DNA of 64,000 nucleotides from Tubulanus polymorphus (GCF_964204645.1 NC_134034.1:6319414-6383413); one strand, 5' to 3'. Numbered from the stretch's first letter, positions 33,701-43,841 are shown. Translations and numbers: made by a program. Notes: generated by a model not told the origin, from the letters alone.

Positions 33701-35818
33701 GAAACTTACCTTATTGCCCAGAACATTTAACTGTAGATGATAGTTATTTAAGTGAATACCAGAAGAAAATAAAACCGAAAGATCATGTTTTTACAGAAAA
33801 ATTAATACTTACTCAAAATAATAAATACAATCATATTGTTCATTATAGAATGTTAAAATTTTATCTAAAACAAGGAATGAAATTAAAGAAAGTACATAGA
33901 TATATTGAATTTAATCAATCGAAGTGGTTAGAAAAATATATAGATTTCAATACTCAACAGAGAACCATATCAAAAACAGATTTTGAAAAAGATTTCTTCA
34001 AATTAATGAATAATAGTTTTTATGGTAAAACATGTGAAAATATTAGAAATAGAAATGATATTGAATTAGTAAATAATTCTGAAAGATTAAGACATTTACA
34101 ATCAAGTCCTAGACATTTAGGAAATAAAAGATTTGAATATTATTTAACAGCAGTTAAATTAAAAAGAACATCAATGAAATTTAATAAACCTATATTTATT
34201 GGTTCGACTGTTTTAGAAGTATCAAAATTATTAATGTATGATTTTTATTATAATGTTTTACAACCACTTTTTGGGGAAAAGCATATTGAAATATTATATT
34301 TTGATTCTGTAACAGCTGACACCCCAATATTATTAAAATGTAATGATAAAATATTGATAAGAAGAATTTCAGAAATAATTCCAAAACAAAATGAATGTTA
34401 TATTTCATATGGAGAAAAAGAATTAATACAAATAAATGGTTTAATGGATGTTTGGACAAGAAATGGATGGAAAAAATTAAAGAATATTATTAGGCATAAA
34501 ACAAATAAGAAAATCTATAGAGTTAGAACTAAATTAGGATTTGTAGATGTTACAGAAGATCATAGTTTAATTAAACGAAATGGTGATGAAATAAAACCAA
34601 CTGATATAAAAATTGGAGATGAATTATTACATAAAAGATTTTTCCAAAGAATGAATCATATGTCATTTGATGAAATTATTGATAATATTTATAATATAGA
34701 ACCCGAAACATTAGAAGAAAAAGAATATTTTATCAAAGGATTTTTCATGGGTGATGGTTCAGCAGGTGTGTATAATTATGTTTGGGGTAATAAATATTGT
34801 TGGTATTTATGTAATCAAGACTTAAAATTATTATAAAGAATTAAGAAATTCTGTGAAGAAGTTTATTCACGTAAAACATTTAGAATCATGGATCATATGA
34901 AATCATCAGCAGTTTATAGAATACTTGTAAATAATCCTAAAGATTTTGCTATAAAATATAATGATGAATTCTATATTCATGCAATAGTGAAAAGTAATAC
35001 TTCAACTAAAGAAAAGATAGTACCAGATTATGTATTAAATGCAAAAAATAATTTAAGAAAGTGGTTCTTCATTGGATTCTATGCCGCAGATGGCACTAAA
35101 AAATTTGCAAAGGAAAAAAGATAACATTTGCACAGAAAGGAAAAGTTGCTATATCAGGATTAAATATATTATGCAGTTCATTAGGATTTAATATGAATAT
35201 AGAATTAATTAAATCTAAACCAAATTGTTTTAATTTAAGGCATGTAGAAAAAGAATTAACAGAAGAAGTTAAAGATTTATTTGAAATATATAACCCAACA
35301 GATTATGTTTATGATTTATCAACAGATGATGGAACATTCAATTCTGGGTTCCCATTAATCCAAAAAAAATACCGACAGTTACATACTAAAAATCAAGACA
35401 AATGACATAACAAAAGACTTAAAAACATTAAAACATCATTTTGATTTTAGCAATTATCCCAAAGATCATGAACTATTTAGCAATGATAAAAAAAAAGATT
35501 CCTGGTAAATTTAAAGATGAATTAGGGGGTGATGAAATGATTGAATTTGTTGGGATAAGAAGTAAAATGTATAGTTATAGAACAAAAGATCATGAAGCTA
35601 AAAAGTTAAAAGGAATAACAAAACATGTGGTTGATAAACATATAGAATTTCAAGATTATATAAAGTGTTTATATAAATCAATTGTAATGAAACACAAAAT
35701 GAATTGTTTAAGGTCAGAAGATCACGAGATGTACATTAATGAAGTTGAAAAAACTAGTTTAAATCCATTTGATGATAAAAGGCATATTTCAGATGATGGT
35801 ATAAAAACATTACCTTAA
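30778..35818 (+). pseudogene. polB: Maverick protein-primed family B DNA polymerase, interrupted by an intein
   Basis: The start at 30,778 lies in CCTTATAAATG; codon 8 is TAA, after which the frame is open for over 1,340 codons to 34,836. Residues counted from 30,778: two C2H2-like fingers (CPYC near 18-21; CEVC near 69); Exo I YGDFES with Asp 491; a CCYCEK...DHNH...RGAAHEDCN treble-clef-like insert 612-645; Exo II FHNLSGYD, Asp 665; Exo III YLKSDV, Asp 826; motif A YIDANNLYG, Asp 912; motif B KLMNNSFYG about 1077; motif C YFD 1174-1176, then the intein, then TDS at 35,371. The C-terminal part holds GKFKDELGG and ends GIKTLP at 35,818. Without the intein it would be about 1,325 residues. A homopolymer A-tract shift near 35,480 separates the last segment. 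It would replicate the element from its termini. Confidence 0.9.
34306..35370 (+). other. Intein with LAGLIDADG homing endonuclease inside PolB motif C
   Basis: Begins with Ser directly after YFD (SVTADTPILLK, block A). Block B is VTEDHSLI with its His at about intein residue 86. LAGLIDADG motif 1 is FIKGFFMGDGSAG (34,729-34,767) and motif 2 is WFFIGFYAADGTK (about 35,062-35,100). Block F is YVYDLSTDDGTFNSG (35,304-35,348), and block G ends ...LIQKN followed by extein Thr in T-D-S. The length is 355 codons. Disruptions are an in-frame TAA at 34,834, a one-base loss in an A run near 35,115, and a one-base gain in the A8 run at 35,362; the last two cancel. The residue before the terminal Asn is Lys where His is usual. 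The insertion site is the D/T-D-S position used by polymerase inteins of archaea and large DNA viruses. Confidence 0.88.
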
Positions 35819-35823
35819 GGCCA

Positions 35824-36060
35824 TTAAAACATAAAATCAATATCATCATACTCGAAATCACTATTGGCTTCTTCATTTTCATTTAATTGTTCAGGTTCTT
35901 CTTCAATTTCATTTTTCTCATTTAAATAAAGTTCTATCTTGTTCCACATTTCATCTCGCTCTCTTTGTTTCTTTTTGTTTGTTAATTCATCAAATGGAAT
36001 TATAATATCTATGTTTAAATAATTTACAATCTTATTTAAAAAGAATTCATAATTTATTGA
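35824..36060 (-). pseudogene. C-terminal remnant of a minus-strand Maverick gene
   Basis: The minus strand is open from the deletion junction near 36,061 to a TAA at 35,826-35,824. The product is an acidic tail: FFLNKIVNYLNIDIIIPFDE, then KKKQRERDEMWNKIELYLNE and EANSDFEYDDIDFMF. It is convergent with PolB, whose stop is 6 bases away. The N-terminus is lost in the deletion that also removed the capsid region. The family is not recognised. Confidence 0.6.
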
Positions 36061-36061
36061 A

Positions 36062-36871
36062 TATTGGTGGTTATTGAATATAATTGATATTTTTAGTCGT
36101 TATGTATGGAGTTTCCCACTTTATAGAAAAGATGCTGTACAAACATCAAATGTTTTAAGAAAATTTCTTTCGGATGATAAACTAAAACCAGAAAAAATAC
36201 AATTTGATGATGGAAAAGAGTTTGATAATTCACTTGTTCATGAACTTTTAGATAATCATAATATTAATTATTTTTCAACAAAATCAGATAAAAAAGCAGC
36301 AGTTGTTGAACGATTTAATAGAACATTAAGAACAAGAATGTGGAAATATTTTACAGCAAATAATACTTTTAAATGGATTGATGTTTTACCAAAATTGATA
36401 GAAGGATATAATAATTCTTATCATTCTTCTATTGGAATGAAACCTATTGATGCTAGAAAACCTGAAAATGCTGAAATTGTTTGGAATAATTTATATGGAG
36501 CATTTCTTGTAGATGATTTTGGTGAACCTAAATTTAAAGTTGGTCAAAATGTTAGAATTTCTAAGTATAAAAAGATATTTGATAAAGGATACGATCGAAA
36601 TTTTACTAGAGAAATATATAAAATAAAAAAGGTAATAACAACAAAACCATATGTCTATAAATTAGAAGATTTAGATGGTGAAGAAGTTGATGGCTACTTT
36701 TACGAAGAAGAATTAAGTTTAACTACTGAAAATCTAGAACAAGAATATAAAATTGAAAAAGTATTAAAAACAAAAACTGTTAATAGAAAAAAATATTCTT
36801 TAGTAAAATGGGTTGGATGGCCAGATAAATTCAATGAATGGATATTATCAAGTAAAATTAAAAATATATAA
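36062..36871 (+). pseudogene. Maverick chromodomain integrase, copy 2 (N-terminus deleted)
   Basis: Open from the deletion junction through the stop at 36,871 without a break. It retains the DDE core after the first Asp: IIDIFSRYVWSFPLYRK, the second Asp in IQFDDGKEFDN and the Glu in KAAVVERFNRTLRTRMW. The chromodomain EYKIEKVLKTK...WVGWPDKFNEW closes the protein. The first catalytic Asp and N-terminal zinc-binding part are absent (present in copy 1 as DQQWQGDLID), so this copy cannot be active. The 128-residue tail differs from copy 1 at only about five residues, showing that the two copies are closely related. Confidence 0.88.
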
Positions 36872-37480
36872 ATGAATAAGGAATTATTTATATTTGAGCC
36901 TCATAATATGTTAATTTCTGGCGTAACAAATTGTGGAAAAACTTATTTTATATTAAATTTATTAGAAACTGTTTATGAAAACTATTTTGATAATATAGTA
37001 TTATTTTGTCCAACATATGAATTTAATCAAACTTATGATAGAAATATTACTAGAAATAATAAATTTATTATATTAGATCCTAAAACAGTAAAAGAAAATT
37101 TAGATAATTGTATAAAAATAGCAATTGATATTTATAAAGGATCAAATACATTATTTATCATAGATGATTGTGCTAATCTACATGATTCAAAAGTTTGAGA
37201 AAGTGAGTTATGTTATCTAGCTTTCTCTGGGAGACATTTTGGGATAACAACGTGGGTTTTAAATCAAAAATATAATTCAATTGTTAAAGATTTTAGAGAA
37301 AACATTAGATTTCTAGTTTTATTCTACAATAAAGATAGAAAATCGATGAAAAATGCACTTGAGGAAAATGATATTATTCCACATGATTTACATAATGAAT
37401 ATATGGATAAGTTGAAAAATATTAAAAGATCAAAATAACTATTTAGATTACAACACCCATTTAAATATGAATTTATTTAA
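36872..37480 (+). pseudogene. Maverick packaging ATPase, copy 2
   Basis: The start MNKELFIFEPHN lies in ATATATAAATG, directly after the integrase stop. Walker A is GVTNCGKTYFILNLL, Walker B is LFIIDDCANLHD, and the later segments are YLAFSGRHFGITTWVLNQKYN and LVLFYNKDRKSM. Two in-frame stops occur: TGA at 37,196 (copy 1 has Arg there) and TAA after KNIKRSK (copy 1 has Leu). About 202 residues. Homologues of this FtsK/HerA-like ATPase pump DNA into capsids in Maverick-like viruses. Confidence 0.88.
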
Positions 37481-37483
37481 ATT

Positions 37484-37772
37484 CAACTGGCTTGTTAATC
37501 TAGTTGAATTCTAGTTACATTCTTGTTGAATTCTAGTTATTAGTAGTTGGAACAAAAATCAACTAGATTTATCAATATTTTAACTAGCTTTTTAATCTAG
37601 TTTAATTCTAGTTACATTCTAGTTGAATTCTAGTTATTGGTAGTTGGAACAAAAATCAACTAGATTTAACAAGAAATAAACAAAAACAACAATATTTCAA
37701 CTAGCTTGCTAATCTAGTTGAATTCTAGTTACATTCTAGTTGAATTCTAGTTGCAACAACACAACTAATTTA
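37484..37772. repeat. CTAGTT/TTCTAGTT iteron-like array, copy 2
   Basis: About three units near 95 bases, each starting AACTAGCTTGTTAATCTAGT and containing GAATTCTAGTTACATTCTAG, then TAGTTGGAACAAAAATCAAC. The array is AT-rich, has no ORF, and sits at the same position as in copy 1. It could be a replication, packaging or transcription-termination element. Confidence 0.8.
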
Positions 37773-37784
37773 TTTGTTATATAA

Positions 37785-38390
37785 ATGGGAGGTGAAAAGA
37801 AAATAAAATCTAAAAATGGTGATGTTCCAATTGAAAAAACTTTAGATGATTTAGGAATAACAGAAAACAAATTAATTCCAGATGATGGTGCTTTAAATAA
37901 TGTTACAACAAATAATAATTATGAATATTATCTTTATTGTAAACATCAATTAGAAATATTAATAGCATCTGGAAAATGTAAAAATTTTGTCGGTAAAAAT
38001 TTAACTTACAATGAATTAGATACAATGAAATCAGATGAAATTATTAGATTATTTAAAATTTATGAAGCCGCGAGAACAGCTAGAATTAATGACGCGATAT
38101 CAGAAAATGTAGTAAAGGGTTATAGTAAATTATGTAATTATATACTACCAATTGAAGATGAAAATAGATTATATTCCGATTTAAAAAATGACTATTTAGT
38201 TATGACTGAATTAAATAAATGGATTGGATATTTATCATTTAAATTAGGCGGATTTATGACATTATTATCAACTGGGGTAATAACATTTTCAAATATTGAA
38301 AGTAAAAATATTTCTATAATAAATGAGCGAGGTGGAAGAAGTGAAGGAATTAACTGTGAAGAAAAAACCGAGATCACAGAAACAAATTAA
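37785..38390 (+). CDS. Maverick ORF X, intact, unknown function
   Basis: 201 codons without a break from the ATG in GTTATATAAATG. The N-terminus is Lys-rich (MGGEKKIKSKNGD). The middle is helical and polar (YEYYLYCKHQLEILIASGKC, KSDEIIRLFKIYEAARTARI). A late weakly hydrophobic segment (YLSFKLGGFMTLLSTGVITF) may bind a membrane or form a buried helix. The final 68 bases overlap ORF Y in another frame. Conservation between the two copies at amino-acid level suggests a real protein. The family is not known to me; capsid-associated or membrane protein are possibilities. Confidence 0.7.
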   Translation: MGGEKKIKSKNGDVPIEKTLDDLGITENKLIPDDGALNNVTTNNNYEYYLYCKHQLEILIASGKCKNFVGKNLTYNELDTMKSDEIIRLFKIYEAARTARINDAISENVVKGYSKLCNYILPIEDENRLYSDLKNDYLVMTELNKWIGYLSFKLGGFMTLLSTGVITFSNIESKNISIINERGGRSEGINCEEKTEITETN

Positions 38391-38690
38391 ATGGTCTCGG
38401 CAATTAGGAATTAAATCACAAGAATATAAAAAAGCTGTAAAAGAAAAAATAAGTAATAAAAATGTTAATAAAATAGTGAAAATATTGTTATTTCTACTCC
38501 TTCTGATAATAGAATATTTGATAAATATTTATATTTTACAGTTGGATTTGTAATTGTATTCATTTTGATTGGGTGTAATTGGTATAAGAAATCAAATAAA
38601 ATTCACGATATTAATAATTCTGAAACAACTGCTATTAAAAATGAAAGTACTTCTGAAATTCCAAAATTGACAATAAAAAAAATGGATTAA
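38323..38690 (+). pseudogene. Maverick ORF Y, single-pass membrane protein, copy 2
   Basis: Start MSEVEEVKELTVKKKPRSQ in ATAATAAATG, overlapping ORF X. A frameshift near 38,470 diverts the first frame into a spurious hydrophobic end. The other frame keeps the ancestral order: STPSDN, then FTVGFVIVFILIGCNWY (membrane segment), then a polar tail ending LTIKKMD at 38,690. Same layout as copy 1, where the first frame stays intact through the membrane segment. Confidence 0.65.
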
Positions 38691-38779
38691 TATTTTAGAA
38701 AAAAAGCAAAAAAAAATAATTTTTTTTAATTAATTGAATATTAATTGAATATCTCACTACTTTTGTCTATCACTGTGTG

Positions 38780-38797
38780 GGTGCCGTTTATGGCACC
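38780..38797. terminator. Conserved hairpin between convergent Maverick genes
   Basis: GGTGCC-GTTTAT-GGCACC, a 6-bp stem with 6-base loop, in the spacer after ORF Y. It is missing in copy 1 by a small deletion. It could mark a transcript end, but a hairpin alone is weak evidence in a eukaryote. Confidence 0.3.
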
Positions 38798-38959
38798 ATC
38801 TATGCGGAGCAATTAAATTGTCCAGATAAGTCATTTCGGATTCTAGATATTCATTATTTTTATTAATTTATTTTTTTAAATTTAATCAACTAATTATAAA
38901 CATTTTTAAGACTAGATGAGTAACAAAAAGAGTAACAAAAAACAAACATACATAGGCCT

Positions 38960-39150
38960 ACATAGATACACATACATACATACATACATACACACATACA
39001 TAAATACTTGGTAAATACATACATACATACACACATACATAAATATATACATAAATACTTGGTAACTACATACACGCATACATAAATACATACACACATA
39101 CATAAATACATACACACATACATAGATACACGCACACGCACACACGTATA
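38960..39150. repeat. (CATA)n-type microsatellite
   Basis: Long imperfect ACATACAT/ACACATA repeats. Tyr/Cys-Val-rich ORFs over it are artefacts. It lies between the end of Maverick core sequence (about 38,890) and the 3' end of the pogo-like gene. Confidence 0.9.
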
Positions 39151-39210
39151 TACAATACAATAGCAATACAACTTTAAGGCCTCCCTACGTAACAAAACGT
39201 AGTAAGCCTA

Positions 39211-42200
39211 TTACATGCAAGCGAACAAATCGCAAGTCTTTGAAAATTCATCAACTTGAAATGCCATCTGCATCCTCGTATTTACCACCTCAGGCGGTTT
39301 CAAGTTGTTCAGTACATTCTCAACGGGATGCTCTTCGATAATATCCACATCGGGCCAAACGAATAAATTTTTCTTGCAGTGTTGTTCAAGAAACTGAACG
39401 GATATTACTTCTCCGAAGTCCAATATCTCTAGAATCTGCAAGCAGTTAAACATAACAATCACAGGAGAATTGTATTTTTCCTTTCAGATAAAATAATTCA
39501 GCCGATTAATACATACCACTCCAAAGTATAAGTGCTTCCTGCGCTTCTCACCTTCCTGATAAAGGGCAATATATGAACCTTCACTACAAAGTAAGTACCC
39601 CGGTACAAATAAATTATTCATCACTAGTGACTAGATATCTATATTTTATATTTAGAAGCGCAGCAAGTTATTTACCTTATGTTGATTTCGTAAACCATGT
39701 TGACACCACTTGTCTCAGGCACAGGATCCTGAAATTCAGAATTACACATTACAGCCATTCTCAATATGAAATTTTAATTAAACGGTTTAATTTTTGTTCA
39801 ATAAACTTATATATAATTTTAGCCTACCGGTTACCGGGTACCTCAGTTACTCACATTACAAATAAACTGACGAAAGTGAACACATATAACATATTTTTTT
39901 ACTCATATGAACTACGGCTAATTTTTCCTTGTCTGGTCTTGATGGAGCCTGAACAATAAAGGAATACAAAGTATGAATATTATTTTCATTAAATTTGCTC
40001 ATTTCAAGAGATCTTTTTCAACTTACAGGATTAATGGAGCAAGTTCCATTTTGTGGTCTTGTTGAAGCCTGCAAGAGTTTTTATTAATTATTGAATTAAT
40101 TTCTTTATGATGTGTGTTTTTCACCGTTTGATATGAATCGTAGAACTGTTCTTAAACTTACCGTTGTCAAACATTTCTTTTTCCTTCTTTCTAGTTTTTC
40201 CTTTTCTTTTTGTTCTTTCAACTTCTGTTTTGAAACCGCATTTGCATATGCATCATCCGCAGTTAGAATGAAATAACGCTTATCATCGCGTTTTCTTTTC
40301 TTTTCAGTTGGCATCAGTACGGGATAATCAAGCACATCATTGTCGGGATCAGCTAAGTACATAAAAATTAATCAGTAAGTATATGCAATTTGTTTGTAAT
40401 TATATATTATTTATACTGCATATTTACATGGCGAATAAGTATTATCATTATTTTAAAAATGATCTTAACTCTTACCTGGGGATGAGTTATTTTCGATCGG
40501 GAAGCTATCGATAACTTCAGCTGATGATTTAGTTTTCAAAATTTTCCATGCTGAATACAGTGCATCATTAGTCAAGTCACAGCCTTCGGTGTATCGTTCT
40601 TCAAATTTTTTCTTCATTTCCGAGGAAATGGCTGATTCCATTGCCTTTAAGGCAATGGAATGACCATCGATAGTTATAGGCAGTGTCTACAAAATAATAT
40701 GGTCAACCACTGATTGAGAAGATTATAAAACAATTCACAAATTAAAATATCTCATCCATTTGAAATCATCAATAAAATCTGCAATTATCATTTTGAAAAG
40801 GATATATTGTGCTTGGACTTGAGAGACTGAAAAAATCAATGATCATGAAAAAGGTTAGAAACTGTAACACACAATGCAACAAACACTCGAACAGGTCATT
40901 AGTCCAAAAACAATCTAAACAAATTAAATTAATCATAAAAAAGTTGAAGTGAAATTAAATCACTATTCACACCTCACGAAATGGTTTTTCAACTGTTGTC
41001 AATACATAAGATGCAGATTCCTAAGTAAAAAGTAATGTGAAGAAAATTTTTTTTTTTCATCTTTACATTTGATAATATATATGGAACTAGGTTCTCTTAG
41101 ATATATTTTAGATTTTTGTGCAAGTTTTACGAGAAAAATACCTTCGATAATCCTGAAAATGGATCTTGCATCGTTTCAATTGTAGGATCTGATACCTATA
41201 ACCCATTATAAAAAAAAACATGTAGGTACAGTTAACCTCAATTAAGGGCAATACGGGTTACTTATTATTCAGTAACTCACCACATCAGCAACTCTTGTGC
41301 TTGATGGTAAAAAAGCTTCCTTGGGAATTATCTCGGGATTGAATGGAAAAAGACCACATGCTCGAAAACCATTTATAAGGTTCTCCGGGGTTATACTGAG
41401 CCATGTTGGTCTGAAGATCTCAAAGAAACAACTTTTGTTCACTATACGTCCCGGATTTTCGTTATGAAAATTCAAACATAGGCGATTCCATGATGCTTTC
41501 AATGTCTTAAAGCATGATCTTCAAAGAAAGTGAAACATTAATTAGTCAGTTGAGGTCTAATTTCATTGGAAGATGTATTCTTTAATAAAATCTGTAAGAA
41601 GTGTGTTTACCGATCTAAAGGTTGCAACCAATGTGAGGTATGTTCTGGTAATTCTAACAGTGTTACTCCATTTTCTCTTGCCAGCTCGACCAATTCAAGA
41701 AAATTGTGGCTGTTATGTCCATCGGATATCAAAATCTGTGGACGAGCCGCTCCAATAGTAGGTAAAAAATTTTTCTTAAACCAAATCGTTGCAATTCCCT
41801 GTTGAAATCATGAATACATGAAATTTGACAATGCTTTTCACTTCAGGAGCCTGATTCAAAATGTGACTGACAACTAATTACCTGTTTCGTCCAACCACTC
41901 TCCGATACAGAAACTGTCGTACCTGCCGGTGCGTTCATTGTGTCAACTGAGAGTAATGATGCTGCCGTCTTGCCCTTAAAAATAACGTTAGGGGCCAGCA
42001 TCTGCCCAGCAGCATTTCCACATGCCATGATCGTAACTGTTTCGCGATTGCCGCTGATTCGAGATTGAACATACTTGCTCCCTTTTCTGTAAATAAGAGT
42101 TTTGAAAATAAAATTTTCATCGTTATAACGTTCATTCCTAAATCTGTTGTTTTATGACTGTGGTATTGAGTTTCTGTATCTGGATGATTGCTGATAGTCG

Positions 42201-42948
42201 GAAATTAAAAATACTTCAACAACTCATTAGAATATTGCTGGGCTTAATAACTTGGGTTTGATAAGGGCTATTTATAGACCAACAGTTGAAGTATTTAAAT
42301 GATAGGCTAATTTAGTTCAAAGCCTACCGTGCAACAATTTTTCCGGGGACATGAGAAAACTGAACGCCAGTTTCATCGAGATTCCAAATATGCATCGGTT
42401 GAGCATTTAGCAATACTTTTGTGGCCGATCTAAAGAACATTCCAACCTTCTTAACATTCATGCACTGATGTCGGATTGCCGCAGTGCCCTCTGGCTTTCG
42501 GAGTGCAACAGTGGGGTTTCTAGTTTTAAAGCCAGCCCAGAACTGGTCACTCGGGATAATCTAAAAGTAAAATATATATACCAGTATTAATTATAAGGGA
42601 TAAACAACAACCTTTTAGTGAAAATCGTTGGCCTACCTGTTTAAATGGTGTCCCCCTTTTTAAGGCGAGATCACCCGCATATTTCAATAGATTTCCCTTT
42701 GAAAAACCGTAACCGAGGTCTGCACGGTTTTTCGCGAAATCCGCAAGTTTTGATTCATCTGCCTCAGACAGATTCGTCGGTCGACCTAGTTTCCTTCCTG
42801 CAGGAATTTTCCCACTTATTCGGTCATGTAATGTTGATTTTGGTACGCCAAAGTTTTTTGCTGCCGATAATATTGACATCCCATTCTGAACAGCCTCAAC
42901 AGCTTCACCCATTTGCACTTCTGTCCAACGCCGATACACTTTTGACAT
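39211..42948 (-). CDS. Intact 14-exon pogo/Tigger-type transposase-derived gene
   Basis: Exons (minus): 42948-42637, 42560-42328, 42086-41882, 41798-41611, 41518-41281, 41195-41142, 41020-40973, 40686-40476, 40352-40162, 40068-40027, 39948-39916, 39728-39676, 39583-39517, 39435-39211. All junctions are GT-AG and all phases agree, giving 700 codons with stop. Exon 1 carries a Psq/CENP-B-type HTH ([21 protein letters not shown]...STLHDR). The DDE_1 core has first Asp in WNLDETGVQ, then [12 protein letters not shown], second Asp in [10 protein letters not shown], third in [13 protein letters not shown], then [13 protein letters not shown]. Later exons encode a basic coiled-coil-like stretch ([19 protein letters not shown]) and a C-terminal module ([20 protein letters not shown]). 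All catalytic residues remain, so it may be an active transposase or a domesticated gene. Exons 10-12 are the least certain. Confidence 0.85.
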
Positions 42949-42959
42949 ACTTAAAAATA

Positions 42960-43735
42960 AAAAACATTGTAAATATCATGTTGATTATAAAAATAATAAT
43001 AAAATGAATTCATTTTCTTTTATAAATAAGCCTTAATTATTTTCCTTAGTAAATATCATCACATGTTATTAGTTACAACCTGATCTCAGAATGGCATTTT
43101 CATAATTTAGGCCTACTGATAACTGTGTTATGGAGACTAGGTTATAGGCCTAGGCTCTGGGGCTAAAATGATGAATCAATTTGCATTTGTTTTCAGTATG
43201 CACTTTTTTGTGACAGTTATCTCAGAAAAAGGCCTGTTTGATGATAGACTACCGAGAAAACACACACAAATACCATCTATCCGAAATTACGTGAACGAGC
43301 CAGAATAACCGGGTATACGATATCCGAAATTATGTGTAGGCGAGCGAGTTTCTAAAAATCGCTGATATTTCATCAATGACCGTATTCCAATAGCGAATGA
43401 ATGTTTATAAACAAACTTTTTACTTCCTAGAACTTCTTAGTAGTGTTTACATAACAGCTGGCCGCGAAATGCCGTAAAAATGGGGCAATCAATAATGTAC
43501 TTACATGACCGATTTTTATCTCCTGCTTCGCTGGTTTCGTGTGCCGGGAAGAAATGCGTACTACGTCATCAAAACGGCGCGGATTTCCGTGGAATTCCCA
43601 GGAAATACCAACCTACCTCCCCTTTTTCAAATTTAAGCTCGTCCGAATAGGTATTCCCTCTACGCGACTGCTGAGAGGCCGTAGAAGAAAACTTCCGAAA
43701 TTACGTGGTCTTCCGAAATTACGTGGAGTTACCCT
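42960..43735. other. Upstream region of pogo-like gene; CCGAAATTACGTG motifs
   Basis: No ORF supported. CCGAAATTACGTG occurs near 43,281, 43,695 and 43,712, and CCGAAATTATGTG near 43,323. The motifs could be promoter sites or part of the end of a DNA element whose other end is not visible near 38,900. Confidence 0.4.
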
Positions 43736-43841
43736 ATATGTGTGCCACAGAGCAATCGTCCGTTCTCACTAGAGCCTAGCTGTGATGAGTGGTGTCTCGA
43801 CCTCTCGACCTCTGATCTGAAAACGCCATCTTCTAATTACT
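43736..43841 (-). repeat. Right terminal inverted repeat of Maverick copy 2 (outer 106 bp)
   Basis: The reverse complement matches 30,441-30,546 almost base for base (AGTAATTAGAAGATGG, TCAGATCAGAGGTCGAGAGG, GGACGATTGCTCTGTG). It stops at CACACATATA, where the pogo-side sequence begins; the inner 230 bases of the left repeat have no counterpart. Confidence 0.9.

Larger units (their letters stand above)
30441..43841 (+). mobile_element. Maverick/Polinton copy 2, complete ends, 13.4 kb
   Basis: Inverted termini (30,441- and -43,841) and a matching 6-bp duplication define one insertion. Core order: PolB with intein, remnant of a minus-strand gene, integrase, ATPase, CTAGTT repeats, ORF X, ORF Y. 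Compared with copy 1 the membrane and capsid genes are deleted at about 36,061. The right part after 38,890, including the GHH gene, is replaced by 4.8 kb containing an intact pogo-like gene. Genes here are better preserved than in copy 1. Confidence 0.9.

Noticed and set aside
34834-35124. PolB ending at 34,836 followed by unrelated small genes
   Set aside because: The frame continues after the stop, intein motifs follow in order, and the polymerase motif TDS and C-terminus resume downstream.
38890-39195. Cys/Val/Tyr-rich ORFs on the minus strand
   Set aside because: Translation of a CATA microsatellite in two frames; no gene evidence.
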